From Apricaphanius iberus (taxonomy: Eukaryota > Chordata > Actinopteri > Cyprinodontiformes > Aphaniidae), in contig JAPXFQ010002429.1 of the NCBI GenBank assembly GCA_028564705.1, positions 248,001 to 312,000 on the forward strand: DNA of 64,000 nt, given 5' to 3'. The notes below the pieces were generated by a model that saw only the letters and a program-made list of their open reading frames with translations, had not been told where the DNA came from and made no database searches. The position numbers and the translations under genes were made by a program. How positions within the stretch are numbered: the stretch's first letter is position 1; each line of letters starts with the position of its first letter. Of the stretch, positions 33,550-46,300 are shown in pieces.

Positions 33550-35620
33550 AGCAACATTGGAGTCTTGTACATTGATAGGTTTCATCAGAATTTTTTTTCC
33601 AGTTAAGCTCTGTAACTTATGACTGATGAACCAAGAAGAATGAATGCTGGAAGTGATCTCAGTTCAGGGTGTGGACACTTATGCAAGCTGCTTTTTAAAT
33701 GATTATTCCCAGTAAACAGATGTCTTTCTGCCGAATAACAAAACATTCTGACATAAAGGGTTAGAGAATTGTTTGAAATTCTTTATGGACTACAGCATAA
33801 AATCACATTAACAGGGGTGCTTACAGCTTTATGTTTGCTATGTGGTTTATTTTCTGGTGGACGTCAGGACTACATGTTTAGAGATTACAGAAAAACACCC
33901 AATCTTGCATCACACATGTAGAAATCAGGGAGGAGGGGAGGAGGAAAAGTGAAAGAAAAAAGGTAATAGGAGGTAGAAGAGGGATACAAAACTGAAGAAT
34001 ACAGAGGCAGCAGACAAATGTGGAGGGACTTTCACAAACATACAGCAGAGAATAAGGAGCTTAAGAAGGCGTAAAACAAAGCAGAGAAGCATTAATCATA
34101 AATAAGACATAGTGATTGAGATTTGTGGATTTGGAGAGCTTTGTGAACTCAGCAGCACTGCCTCTGCTCCATGCTGAAAGATGGATAACCTGGACAGAGT
34201 TGAACTCTGCTACCCTCAGCATCCGAACAGGTCCTGCAGGGGTCTGAGGCGACCTCACTCCGAGGCTATCCTACTCTACACACTGCTCTGCTTTATCACT
34301 GTGCTCACTGTTGCTCTGAATCTGCTGGTGATTATCTCAATTTCCTACTTCAGACAGCTGCAGACCCCCACCAACATGCTCCTGCTCTCCTTGGCCTTCT
34401 CAGACTTCCTGGTGGGGCTGCTGGTGATGCCAGTGGAAGCGGTGCGATTCATTGAGCCCTGCTGGCTGCTGGGGGATGTAATGTGTGCTTTTTCTTACAT
34501 CATTGGCTTCACTCTCACTTCAGCCTCTGTGGGTAACATGGTTCTCATATCGATAGATCGCTATGTAGCCATCTGTTTCCCCCTGCAGTACTCCACTAAA
34601 ATCACACGCAGCAGAGCTGAAGTGTCCGTGACTCTCTGCTGGGTCTGCTCCCTTATGTATAACGGCTTCATCCTAAAAGACCATCTCAGGCAGCCGGACA
34701 GATACAACTCCTGCTACGGGGAGTGTCTGGTGGTCATCAGCTATATCCCTGGAACCATCGACCTTGTGTTTACTTTTATTTTGCCTTGCTCAGTAATTGT
34801 TGTCCTGTACATGAGAGTGTTTGTAGAGGCGGTGTCTCAGGCTCGGGCGATTCAGTCTCGGGTTACTGCCGTTACAATTAGAGTCACAACAAAGAAATCT
34901 GAGAGAAAAGCAGCCAGGACTCTTGGTATCATTATATGCATGTTTCTGATGACTTTCTGTCCCTATTACTACCCGTCTCTTGCAGGACAAGACATCTCGA
35001 ACAGCGCTTCATCTTGGGCCATTGTGTCCTGGATGGTTTATTTTAATTCCTGTTTGAACCCGCTCATATATGCCTTTTTCTATCCCTGGTTCAGAAAAAG
35101 TATTTCTCTGATCGTCACTCTGAAGATCCTAAAGTATGACCGCTCTCATACAAACATACTTTAAAAAGCCCCAGACATGGCAGATGTGAATGTATGTTTT
35201 ACAACCAAAATTGTGATTTATGTCTACATATGAGCTAGCACTGTCCAGCTGATCCATGAAGAAAGTAAAAGCTTAAAGTAATCAATTTAAATAAACACCA
35301 ACTAATGGAAGTTGATAAAAAATTGTCATAAACAAAACACACTTTTAAGCTTTATGGGATAATACTGATAATAAGGTCAATGGTAAAAAAGACCCTTCCT
35401 TAACAAGGAATATTTTTGATTTAAAACGCTGTATTGCATTGTTTACCTGCACTCGTTTCAATACTTTAGAATCTAATGCAAACCAAGTTTAAACTGGCTG
35501 TAAACAATGATAGCTCCATGTGTTGTCTGGCTTATTGAAAAAAATCTTTCTGTTCCTTGACAAAATACTGTAGTTGATTTAATGTGTAAAAAACAGGTAA
35601 AACGTCATGGCTTCAGCTTC
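33550..35620. repeat. Segmental duplication copy B (contains a TAAR gene)
   Basis: Aligns with 11870-14010 from the cattggagtct block to the acaaaatactgtagttgattta block. The direct orientation implies a tandem duplication. Copy B carries an extra purine-rich stretch around 33935-34025 and lacks about 150 bp of copy A's 3' flank. Confidence 0.8.
34181..35164 (+). CDS. Trace amine-associated receptor-like GPCR, copy B
   Basis: Intact single-exon receptor of 327 residues, with the same architecture as the gene at 12403 and the same TAAR TM7 signature. By hand count it differs from copy A at 16 residues. Among them are 88-90 (MIL to VRF), 109 (Ser to Gly, position 3.32), 151 (Ala to Thr), 287 (Phe to Tyr, position 7.43), 288 (Leu to Phe) and 326-end region H to R in KYDRS. 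Asp194 (5.42), DRY, NPLIY, C102 and the Phe at 6.48 are unchanged. Tyr at 7.43 restores the residue found in classical aminergic receptors, while 3.32 is Gly. No disabling change is seen, so both copies are probably functional. Expression cannot be judged from sequence. Confidence 0.93.
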   Translation: MDNLDRVELCYPQHPNRSCRGLRRPHSEAILLYTLLCFITVLTVALNLLVIISISYFRQLQTPTNMLLLSLAFSDFLVGLLVMPVEAVRFIEPCWLLGDVMCAFSYIIGFTLTSASVGNMVLISIDRYVAICFPLQYSTKITRSRAEVSVTLCWVCSLMYNGFILKDHLRQPDRYNSCYGECLVVISYIPGTIDLVFTFILPCSVIVVLYMRVFVEAVSQARAIQSRVTAVTIRVTTKKSERKAARTLGIIICMFLMTFCPYYYPSLAGQDISNSASSWAIVSWMVYFNSCLNPLIYAFFYPWFRKSISLIVTLKILKYDRSHTNIL

Positions 35621-36190
35621 CTGAACACAAGAGCAAAGGTGTTTCCCTTTACTGTTAAAGACAGCTTTAAATCCCAAATTGAAATGTTGCTTTTTCTCAA
35701 AAAGGATCTTGTTTCCCCATTCAGTGTGAGGAAACAGTTTCCACAACTTTTTTCCCATTGTTTGGTAATGATCATCTGTTCTCTCTCAATTGATCTGGTC
35801 ATTCAGAAAGAGAATATCTGCACCTAGAATTCAAAAACACTGACCTGAACACCGTCAGAACTGGTTGCCATGGGGGTCAATTTTAAAGGAACAAGAGAAG
35901 GATTCTCTGAATCACTTTAACTGTTTTTCACATTAATGTTTTTTTTGTTTTTGTTTTTTTACACATGACCTTCAAAAGATTGTAACCACTATAAGATTCT
36001 TAAAAGGATAAAAAAAGCAAAGTAGTTAAAGTCGACCCAGAAAAATAAATCACTCTCACTTATTATAACCGATATCCAATTGTATTGTGTAACTATTTAA
36101 AAATATTTAACATTACTGGATTTTGAAATTTCAGTTATCTTTTGAGGTGTATAAACAACATGACGATAATTAAATGTATATGATTTTAAA
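35621..36190. other. No gene recognised
   Basis: AT-rich spacer between the second TAAR duplication and the 3' end of nsmce1. The frame at 35582-35827 has no recognisable domain. Confidence 0.4.
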
Positions 36191-36193
36191 AAG

Positions 36194-36199
36194 TTTATT
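36194..36199 (-). terminator. nsmce1: Polyadenylation signal for nsmce1
   Basis: AATAAA on the minus strand, about 100 bp after the nsmce1 stop codon at 36299-36301. Position and spacing suit a short 3' UTR. Confidence 0.55.
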
Positions 36200-36298
36200 T
36201 TCAAAAACATATGAAGAAATATACAGTGTGTTTAAATACAGAGAATATAACAAGCTTCTGTCAAAAACAATTTCACCAAACTAACAACGCTGAAATCC

Positions 36299-38110
36299 TC
36301 ATCTTTTGGGCTGAGAAACGAGCCTTCTTACTTCTGCAAAAGAAGAGAACAAAGATCATACTTAAATGTACTTTTTGTCGTCTAAACTACAGAATGGGAA
36401 AACACTGATATTATCACTAAGTCATTACATTTTCTTTTTATACCTGTTGTATTAGGAGCAAGTTATATCAAGTTATATTAATGTGTAATATATACCAGGG
36501 ATTTCGTGCGGCCAAAATTCATCACAAGCGGGACAGTGTGGCTCTGTTCTTCCTTTGAAGTATCTGGCCACGCATGGATTGTGTATTTTTATCCCGCAGG
36601 AGGGATTCTCACATATCTGGCACTTTAGTAAAAGAGAAAAGAACAAAGAAGCATTATACCATCATATGCATCTGTTTGCTGAACAGAATGCATTGAATGA
36701 AACTTAAGACAGTAACTCATTTAGGCATTTTTAAAGTACAGTAATCATACATCGCATGTCCAAAAAAAGAGAGATGATGTAAAGGGAACTGAACGGGTGG
36801 AGACTTAAGAGCTATGTAGCCATTAAGGTGATGTTATTTTATTTGTTTTCAATCTGGACCCTATTTTTCTTTAGCATGCATTACATTCAGTTACTCGTCC
36901 AGACAAGTTTGGATCCACTTGGAGTCCTTTGGGAGAAGTTTATATGCAATTGCGTTTAGCGTATATCCATCTTCCATTGCATCTGTAGTCCGGACAGGTT
37001 GCGGACAGGGAGCCTGTGGAAGCTTGGACCACTTGGTAATTTTGTTTGAGTTATTGGGAAACACACAAACGCAAAACATGTTAATGGTTGCTGAAGCAAG
37101 TTCCGTCTAACTGATTTCTATGAAACACAGAGTGAAACACGTGCTCAGACTACAAATGGGATGTCGCATGGCAGTGATGTAATTGAAAATGCATGTTAGT
37201 GTAGTTGGATTAAAAGTGTGTAAAGCAACCCTGAAGACAACAACAAAGCACATCCAAGACACTCCAAACTCACAGGAGAATAGCACTAAAGATTCAAAAC
37301 TTTGGTGAAATGAAGGAGTTTTCTGGCAGATAATGCCTTATTTAGAAGCTGGTTGTCCCTGGTTGCCCCATTAACTCCAATTATATAGGTATAGGCTGAT
37401 CGCGAGTGGATACAAACTTCTCCTGAAGGACTCCAAGTGGCTCCAAACTTGTCTGGAGGAGTAAATGAACATAATGCTTGCTTAAAATAAGGTCCAGGTT
37501 GAAAATAAATAAATAAATAAATAAAACTTCCCCTTTAAGAAAACCACTTATCAGTGAGGGTAGCTAGAAGAAAATGCTGAAACTTGCTAAATTGGACTGT
37601 GGAGCAATGGAAGATGATCATGTGGTCTGATGGATCCAGCAACATTATTTGCCCAAACAGTGAGCCCAACTGACCTTACTGAATGACCAGATTATTATTT
37701 TTTCATCCCTTGATGCCACAGGTATATTCAAAGACGACAATCCCACGATCCACCAGGCTCATATTGTGAAATATTGGCTCTTGACACATCATTTTCACAA
37801 ACGGATTGGCTGCAACAGAGTCTGGACCTTAACCCCCTTGACAATTGTTGAGATTTGCAGGACAAAATTTTGAGCTGTGGTCCCAATCACATCAGCTCTA
37901 TAAAAGCTTGGCAAAAATGGAATGAAATAAATATTGTAACATAACAGAAAGTTTGAATTGCTGTCACAGCAAACACGCATGTAAAATGCTAAAGGAGAGA
38001 AAGGAGAGCTGATGAAATATAAGTAGGTAAACCTTTAATTTTTGATTAAGATTTAGATTTTTGGACAGGCAGTGTAGCTTTACACTGGAAAAAACAAACA
38101 AAAAACATAC

Positions 38111-38155
<45 letters not shown>

Positions 38156-41100
38156 AATATGGGATGCTGCTGCATATTAAACATATGGATGTATATAATA
38201 TATTTACAATATACAATACATTTACAATAATATGCATTAACAACAGCAGCTACGATAAACTGGATCATGATTTAGGTCTGTAAATCTTATTTTAAATGTG
38301 CTGGCTTGCTAAATGTCAGTTTGCTATAAGTATTTGTACAGAAGATGAAGATAATGTTACGTATGGTGACATGAGAAGAATATAGAAATATTTAGATAAA
38401 TGGTGTTACAGTAAGTAAATATAGCAGCTAAACATTCAGAGTCTAAAACAAATATAACATAGCTTAGATTGTGCTATTTCATCAGTTTGGCCTATGGGGT
38501 CAACCAATTTTTATCCTTCAGTTTTAAATTCATACTGATATTCAATAATAGCTATTTGATTTTTATTCATTTTAGTACTCAATCTGAATTAGCTTTACAA
38601 TCCATATCGTGCACATCTAGCAGATAAATACATACAAAAACCACAGATTTTGGCCCTACATATATACGATTAAATTAAACTTGAAATGTGGAAGCTTCAT
38701 CTGCTCTCTGCTTTCTCTCCGAGAAAAGGGATTAAAGCTCTACTTCAAAGTTTTGAAATCAGGGAATATTTATCTAATTAAAGGGATTAGAAGTTGTAAA
38801 GACTCTGAACCAGCTGGTTCCAAAACGTATGCTGCAGTATATTTGGAGCATGGTGCCAACAGTCAGTGCAACGTGCTCCAGGCTCTTTGGAGCGTGTTGC
38901 TGCAGAGGCAACAGATGTACCCTAAAGACTTAGTAACTCTTCAACCAGCTGTGAGCTCCCAAATAGAGAGATGTGTTGAATAGGATGTTTAGATCTGAGG
39001 TGATGCTCAGATACCGTCATGGGAATCTCTTTTTGTTTCGTTTCCTGTACTACGTGCGTAAAGTTGAAAAAAACTGCATCTGCATCAAGTGCCAAGGGGT
39101 GTGAAGACTTTGAATATTTTATTTGTTATTTAAAAACAGTTATTTCAATATATATGAATAAAATGTGAAAATAATGTGAAATTGTTCAGGTGTATATGCA
39201 ATTAGTTTAAGCTGTCTTGAAATTGGTCTTGAAACCTTCGCAGAATGCAAAGAAACACAGGATTAAATCATTGTAAGAAACAAGAGCAGAGCATCAAAAA
39301 CAGCAGAGACCAGGTTCATGTCTAAGCGAACAGGAATTGAGTAGCCCTATTGGTTTATAGTATTTGCTCTGAATGGATGTAAGCTGTACTCCCTGGAGCA
39401 GTGATCTGACTTGACTTCAAACAGCAGCTGACTGTGATCTTCCGGATAGTTCATATTGTTTGAGTGTTGTTTTGCTTCATTAAAGCATAGTAAGTTTAGT
39501 CCAGTGTCCTTCATTTGCTTGAAGATGCTGCGTCCGCCCCTGAATAAATATATATATAAATACACACACACACACACACACATTTACCTGAAAGGCAATG
39601 TTGTGACAGATGTGGCACATTTTGACCTGGTCTTGATACATTGTGCGAAAATATGGCTCCATCTCTATGATGCATCGAGTGGACAGAGTGTAATCCCCTC
39701 GCCTCTAGGTTGAGAAAACACCAACAGATTAAAGTTTAAACATATGAATGATCCTAGGAAAGGAACCAACGACCTTTCAATCCCTTTATCACATTTTGTG
39801 ATGTTACTGTAAAAAACCCTCAGATTTTTATTAAACATTAGTGAATAAACAGCATCATGAAGACCAATTATCATAGCACACGTGTTATGGTAAATTGGAG
39901 TTGTAGCTTTATGTTATAAAACAGTATCTGAAGCTTTGGGTCCCCTTCAGTCGTAGATCCAAAGGACAATGGTTCGGTACGGTTAGGGTGGAGCTACTGC
40001 TTTTACACAACAATCCATTTTTGCAGAATAGGAAAACATCACTACTTGAGAGAAGTAAGAGACACACTAGTCTGTCACGTTTGCAGTCGAACTACTATGA
40101 AGACTCATTGGGCTTTTAGGGTTTAACCCTGCCTGCCAAACGAGAGCCCAAATGGTGATGGAAGTCCGATCCTGAAAACAGTGGACCATAAAATATGTAC
40201 TGATCGGCAACAACTCATCCTGTACTGCTAAGTGGAAACAAGGCACAGGCAAACACTTAGAGGAAGATGCTCTGGTTGGATCGGATCTCTTCAACAGGGA
40301 CAGGAAAGCTGGTCAAAGTTCATGGGAAATGAACGGAGCTAGATCCAGGCCAATATTGGAACAAAATCTGCAAGACAATACTACTTTTCAACTCAGGTCA
40401 GCTCGTCCGAACTTGGTCAAGTCAGCCCGTAATTAGTTTGTTTCCTCTATCTTTGTCTGGACCGAGTGGAGTTTCACCTTATAGCAGGTGCTTTAGATCA
40501 AAGAATTTCTTGATGTATTAGTATGGGAAATTCAAAGTCCAAATGTAAGTCCAAAGAATGGAACACCGTCTCTTAGTATGCAAAGCTAGCTGAAAGATGC
40601 CTCTAAGCTGGAACTCCAAGTAGGTGGTTCTCCAAAGTACTCAACTAACAATTAAGATATTTATTTAAAAAAAGGAAATGTATTGAAATGCAGCAGGCGA
40701 GTGAAACATCATTTAAAGTTATACCTGTTCAGTAGTGTATAGAGTATAACTAAACTGTGTAGGAAAGCAAACTTAATTTCTTAAAAAAGCCAAAAAAACA
40801 GCATATTTACCTCACAAAGCCACTTGTCCTGCACCAGTCGAGCCAAAAGATGCTCTGTTTCACTCTTCTTCAACTTTTTAGAAGTCATAGCGTCAGTGCT
40901 GTTCAGAATGTCAGTGGAAGAGGCCTTCCCATTCTCTGAGCTAACAATTAGATCCACCTGAATTGATAGAAATGTTAAAAAGTAATATTTTTATTTATTT
41001 ATATTACATATATAAATTCTTTAAAAAAGTAGGGGTGTCCCCGACCAAGGATTTACACATTCGAACCAGAATTATCCGATCTTTCTATAGTCAACTGATG

Positions 41101-42743
41101 TATGAAAGCAGGCTGAGCTGGACTATTGTACAGGGCAAAGATTTATGGGTATTGTGTTCATGTTAATTGTAGAATTTCTAAATTTTACATTTTAATTTAT
41201 GTTCCAAATATAGTCATGTTCTTTAGTTATCCTTTGAATTATGTTGTTGTCCGTGCACTGTCTTAGAGATGGTAGTTTAGGGGAGTTATACCTGCCCCGA
41301 GAAGCCGTCAATCTGCCCACTAAAACTGAAGTTGCATAAAACACTGCCCCCTAGTGGTTGGGCAGCGTGAAAGCAGAGAGAAGTAAAACTGAAACTCCTG
41401 TGACTTCTCAGCTTTGTGTGGGCATGATGTTAACTAATTTTGATGTTGCCATACCTTTTAATTTGCAGATTTATAGTTGGGTATTTATACTTTATGCAAC
41501 TGTATATTATCGCCATCCTGTACATATCTTAACCAAATGATTCTCGTTTCATCTGCAAAGATTCGACCCTGAGAACGGCCGTCGAATCAGGCTCCACTTA
41601 CCTATGCATCGACTATTAGAGGTCACCTCTAAATAAGCTTGCTTTTAAAAAAATTTTTTCAAGGGATTGGTGAAAAATATAAGAAAATCGCACATAAAAA
41701 TATTGCAAATTTTGTTGCAACTTTTCACAAAAGCTGCGACAACTTCAGACGTTTTAGGCCGCAACAATCACAAAACAGTGCCGCAAAATCCTAGAGGGAC
41801 TGATCTAAAAAACATATGCCGAAATTACTGAAATAAATAAACTTTTTCATAATATTATAATAATTTTAATGACCAGCACCTGCATATGAGAGCTAAAAGA
41901 AACACCTCACCGTTTTCCTGAACAGCTCCAGTTCGTTGTCGGCGTAATCTGACGTCATCCTGGTGATCTCAGATTCCGCCATGTTGACCTGCAGAGGATC
42001 AAGGTTGTGGTCATTTTCAACCCAATGCAATAACCCCTGCATACACAAATTTTCAAAACTTAAAAACAGGTCTGGGGAATCTGAAGCTAAAGCTACTGAC
42101 CAAGGCGTAGTACTGGTGTCCATTTTCCTCAGACATGCCTTTTCTAATTTGCATGAACATAGGCTGCAGCCTGGAATTGGTGGCTTCGATGAACTCGTCC
42201 AGTTTGTCAGGAGCATACTGTGCTGCAAATGAAAAGACAAAATGAAGATGAATACTATTTTCTCTGAGACTTTTAATAACTGTTTAATTCATTACACTTT
42301 TTGTGATTAAAAGGTGAATGTTAACAGCTGCAAAACGTCTAGCAGAACTGGAGCAACTAATCAGTGTTAAATGACTGGATAGGTTCATTGAAAATGACAA
42401 AGTTCTACTACTTTTTATCATATAATCTAAAAACCAAACAGTAGAATTTCTCTTTTGGGCTTCTTGACATTTTCAGATTAGGTGGTGAAATCACAAACCA
42501 AAATCCTACTAATATGAACATTTTGTGCTCCTGTTTAAAGGAATGATGCTTCTTGCCACTCAGGGATCAGCACTCACTGCCACCGTCATTAAAATGTTTG
42601 CTGCAGGAGAAGAAAAGTCACTCACTCTTGTGTGTTTCACAGCAGTGCTGGTAGAGTGCCTTTGCTTCCTGCTCATCAGTGATGCCTACGGCCATCAGGG
42701 TCTGAAGAAACCTGCGATGGCTGTCTCCCAGCTGCCTCAACAT
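36299..42743 (-). CDS. nsmce1: Non-SMC element 1 homolog (SMC5/6 complex RING subunit)
   Basis: Seven coding exons on the minus strand: 42626-42743, 42101-42222, 41911-41988, 40811-40957, 39588-39704, 36496-36622, 36299-36333. They sum to 744 bp, 247 residues, with GT/AG boundaries and matching phases throughout. Nse1 is a nuclear subunit of the SMC5/6 DNA-repair complex. It pairs with Nse3 (a MAGE protein) and supplies a variant RING. Recognised blocks: [14 protein letters not shown] near the start, [18 protein letters not shown] in exon 3, [21 protein letters not shown] in exons 4-5 region (winged-helix part). The RING lies in exons 5-6: CHIC, CQIC, an extra Cys, [20 protein letters not shown]. 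The last exon gives a short basic tail, so it ends earlier than the human protein of about 266 residues. Identification is firm. Confidence 0.93.
37560..38090 (+). repeat. Tc1/mariner transposase remnant in nsmce1 region
   Basis: Translated fragments recall the C-terminal half of a Tc1 transposase: a WTVEQWK piece near 37600, DNDPTIHQAH-like residues near 37735, and a diverged PDLNPLDN-like box near 37830. The right end reads tttttggacaggcagtg, a plausible inverted-repeat edge. It is heavily decayed and lies in the long nsmce1 intron between 36622 and 39588. Confidence 0.6.
38105..38155. repeat. TA/CA microsatellite
   Basis: Alternating TA followed by CA dinucleotides, in an nsmce1 intron next to the Tc1 remnant. 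Confidence 0.9.
39545..39582. repeat. TA/CA microsatellite at the nsmce1 exon 5 donor
   Basis: TATATATA followed by a CA run ends only a few bases downstream (in transcript sense) of the exon 5 splice donor at 39586-39587. Length changes here could affect splicing, but nothing in the sequence shows that they do. Confidence 0.85.
41028..41640. mobile_element. Probable nonautonomous hAT element in nsmce1 intron
   Basis: The left part starts taggggtgtccccgaccaag and contains cattcgaacc. The right part around 41560-41640 contains gattcgaccctgag and cgtcgaatcaggc. TAGGGGTG-type ends with ATTCGA-rich subterminal DNA resemble the hAT at 53202, which also has TCGACTATTCGA-type repeats. No transposase is present. 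The exact right end and target duplication were not found. Confidence 0.4.
41820..41880 (-). repeat. Short Tc1/mariner terminal fragment
   Basis: The order attactgaaataaa, ctttttcataatatt and taatgaccagcacctg matches part of the terminal fragment at 11285-11475, in the same orientation. It is immediately upstream (+ coordinates) of nsmce1 exon 3. Confidence 0.45.
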
Positions 42744-43185
42744 TGTTTCCTAACTAACAGAGATGCTGTGATGACATAAACTGTTCAGTTGGTAAAGTTT
42801 TGACAGAGATTATTACTGTACGGTTATACAATACTCACACAGAAAACAAGTAAAAAGTAAAATGTTTGAAAAATACTTTGTGTCAGATTGATCAAAACGT
42901 TTACTGTTGTGTGAACTTAAAATTGTACTTCCGGTATTTAAAAAAATATATTTCTAATATAAACGACAGTCTGAATGGTTTCAAACTGTTTACTATTTTT
43001 ATCTTTGTGAAGAAAGGGTCACCAAACCTTTACTTACTTTACCTTTTACTCACTTGTCTTTAGCAAAAAGATAAACATGCTTCTGTTATTTTTGAAGCGT
43101 TACTGAACTGCAGAAAACTGGTTATTTATTTTACGTTCACACAATTTTCACAGCACAAAATCTTAGAAAACATAACAGCACTTAC

Positions 43186-43310
43186 ATGTGATTTCTTTTC
43201 CAGGTGGAATCCTGTTAATGTCGAAATGACAACGTTAAAAAGGTTTACTTAGCGGCTCTAACGTTTCAGTCGACACCCTCTGAGCCAGGTGGTCTCAGGT
43301 CGTTTGCTTT
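43186..43310 (-). promoter_or_regulatory. nsmce1: Likely nsmce1 5' UTR exon and promoter area
   Basis: On the minus strand an ACAT|GTAAGTG donor lies at 43185/43186, and a plausible acceptor (CATCACAG) sits shortly before the ATG in the first coding exon. The stretch above 43230 has CpGs (cagtcgacaccctctgag) that contrast with AT-rich surroundings. This suggests a noncoding first exon near 43186-43300. No TATA box is seen. Inference only. Confidence 0.4.
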
Positions 43311-46300
43311 GCTTTCTAAATGCTGCCCTGCTAGCTCAAACACAAAAAACTTTGTCTTTTTTCAAATTTTATTTCAGATAAATATGAAATATTCTTCTCC
43401 TGCACGGCGCGCTTTTCCTTGTTGTCTTCCGGTGGATCTGGAGGTTATGGTGAATTAGCGCTCCCTGCTGCTCGGAAGAGTCAACAATCCTTATCCTAAA
43501 TAGCCTACATAAATAAACGAATGAACAAATGTGGAAATAAATAACTACAATTAGAAATACATAAAAAAAAAAAAAAAAACTAAAGGTGTAATAAATGGGT
43601 AAATACAAGTAAAATAAATACACAAATATATGTGGCAATAAATAAAAATAATTATTTATTTCCACATTTATTTTTTTCCTCCATTTCATTTTATTTCCAC
43701 GTTTGTTTATTTTCAATTTTGGCAGAAGTCCACCACACAAAAATCATTGACAAATACAGATAATTTCATCATGTTTACTCCTTAGTTAGATACAAACAGG
43801 ACAGACACTCCTACACTCCTATGAGGGAAGTTTAGTGGGGTCTATTAACCTATCAGTGTGTTAAGTGTTGTAGTAAACCAGAGTAACCAGAAAACAAACC
43901 ATTGCACAGGAAGAACACACAAACTCAACATAATATGATTTGTGCCAGGATTTGAACCTATATCCTTCGCACTGTGAAAACCTTATACTCCCCCCTCCTC
44001 CTCGTACTTTCAGGACTTAGGCTTGAAAGTAGGAATGGTTCAGTGGCAAGAATTAGTATTTTATAAGGTTATGGTTTTAAAATTATGAAGCTATTTCTTT
44101 CATATCTAGCTGATGTGAAGAAACTTTTCTTGCTGTATGGAGTAATGCACCAGGCATCACTATTGTGTGTTAGCTGGCAAAAAAAAAGCCCTCTTAGTTT
44201 TACAAGCTGACAACAGACAAATCAAACTTTTCGGAAATATTTCAAATGAGGAAAAACAAAACACGTACAAAATATTGGCGTGAAATTTAAATAAGCACTA
44301 CCTGTTAGACAGGCCAGTTAAATAACCAGCTTCTCATACACCCAGTTTTACACAATAGCAGAATGGCAAAAGTCAACTTTCTGTGCAAAATGCTGGTGTT
44401 GACTCTTGGTGATGAAACTCCAAAGTGCTTTCACAGATGTCGACTGTTTTTTTTCCCTGTTTCAAACAAGAGAACAAGTCCAGTTGCAGTCTACCCTTAG
44501 GATTAATCTGTGCAAACAAATCTGAGAACAACTAAATTTAGAGGGAGTATGTGCTTTACTAAAAAATGTGTACCAAAATGATACATGTTTAAAAATAACT
44601 ACAATAGTTAATATAAATACGGTATTCATAATGATGATTTTCCTTTTTTATACAAAGGTGCCTGGATGATTTGTGTGTGTAAATAACGTGAAATCTTCAC
44701 TCATATCATGAGATTCTAAATCCAGCCCACACATTCTTAAAAGAGTATTTGAACAGAGTAAAGTTAGATTTTACCCATTTAACCAAAATGCTAAGGAGCC
44801 TGCAGAGTAGGCAATAAGCAAGCTCTGCTCGCGAATTTGACATAGTGTATAAAACCTATAAAACAATCAGTTTATCGCATGTTTGAAACAACACCGACAA
44901 GACTTATTCTAAAGGCTTTATTACTCTAACAAATTAAATAAGAACATATGATACAAGGTTTTCGAGTGTTTAATTATAATACAGCCTATTATTAACATTT
45001 AAATACAGTATTTGATGCCATTAAGCTTTTTTTTCGGCAGCATTTTACCCAACATTCCCCAACATTGTCCCATTTCTTTTCAGGTTCTTCCATCACAAAG
45101 TTCAAGTTCAAAAGATGTCAGATAACGGTTCAGGAGCTCAGTGTGTTTGCATTGACACGGATGACTCAGCAGAACTGAAGTAGGGCTGGGGCTAAACTAT
45201 TCACATGGCTATAAGTACTCTGAAATAAAGTATACCTTACTAATGGCGAGATAACGCTCAAAACTGAGATATCCTTACAGTTATTTAATACACACAGATG
45301 GAGTAGATTATTCTATCTGCTGTTTAGGTTGGTGATTTTGGTTTGTTCTCCTACCTAATATTGAAATATCGATGTCGATGCAAACACGCCGGCATTTTCA
45401 GGCTTCACTCTTTGAAACTAAATCTAAATGACTTCGGAATGAATTGATCGCTTTCTACAGCCCTGCGTGTTTTAGATGTTTCCTTCCTTTAAACACGCCT
45501 GTTTGCAGTTCGTGAGCCATCAATCGAAATCAGGTGAGCCGAGGCAGGGAAAGATCTAAAACAAGCAGGGCCACGGTGTCTTGAGGAGCAGGGTCGAAAA
45601 ACACCGCTGTGCAAATGACAGTGAAGCAGGTGAAGTTTTCATACAAAAAGCCAGAGTCTAATGTCACCCCTGCTTTCATTTTAAAGTGTGAATGAAGCTA
45701 GTGGGGAATCTGGGTTCACATACTATCGCTGTGCAGGATGTGAGATCGCTGTAGATATAACAAAATAACCAGAGGTGAGGGTAGAAATGCTGTGTGATTT
45801 TACTTTTGTTGATAACTGTGCCAAGCTTTCGTACTTTTCTTCAAAGAAGTGTTCACACCAAACAAGCCGATGTTATACAGGTATTTTTTTCCTCGCTGAA
45901 CAAAATCAAATAAAATGTGAAGTAAATCCCAAAAGTAAAACTAGAATTCATCACTGTCAAAACAACTGGAAAGCTCAAACAAAACTACCCACAATGTGTT
46001 CAAGCTGTTGCGTGACACAAGTCCATTTCCCCAAGTGAGTGATGCTCATCTTGCCGGTTTGGTTGCTCCTGCGGAGGCTTCGTTGTCATCGACGTCTTGC
46101 TATTTTCCCCCACAGCTGACCATCGTTGGCTGTGTGAGTTCGGCTCCTGTTACGTCCTTGATGTGTTTGTTGTTTATAGAAGACCAAAAATATGATCAGG
46201 AGCTGAATGAGCAGATGGTAAACCTAATGAAAGAACATGCAAAAACACAAACAGCGTTATTTGCTTGTTGTGAAACTGTCAGCTGAGAATTATGGGACTT

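Noticed and set aside
43369..43740. A 123-codon minus-strand frame rich in Tyr, Phe and Lys
   Set aside because: It translates the A/T-rich ATTTATT repeat area and a poly-A run. No recognisable domain.
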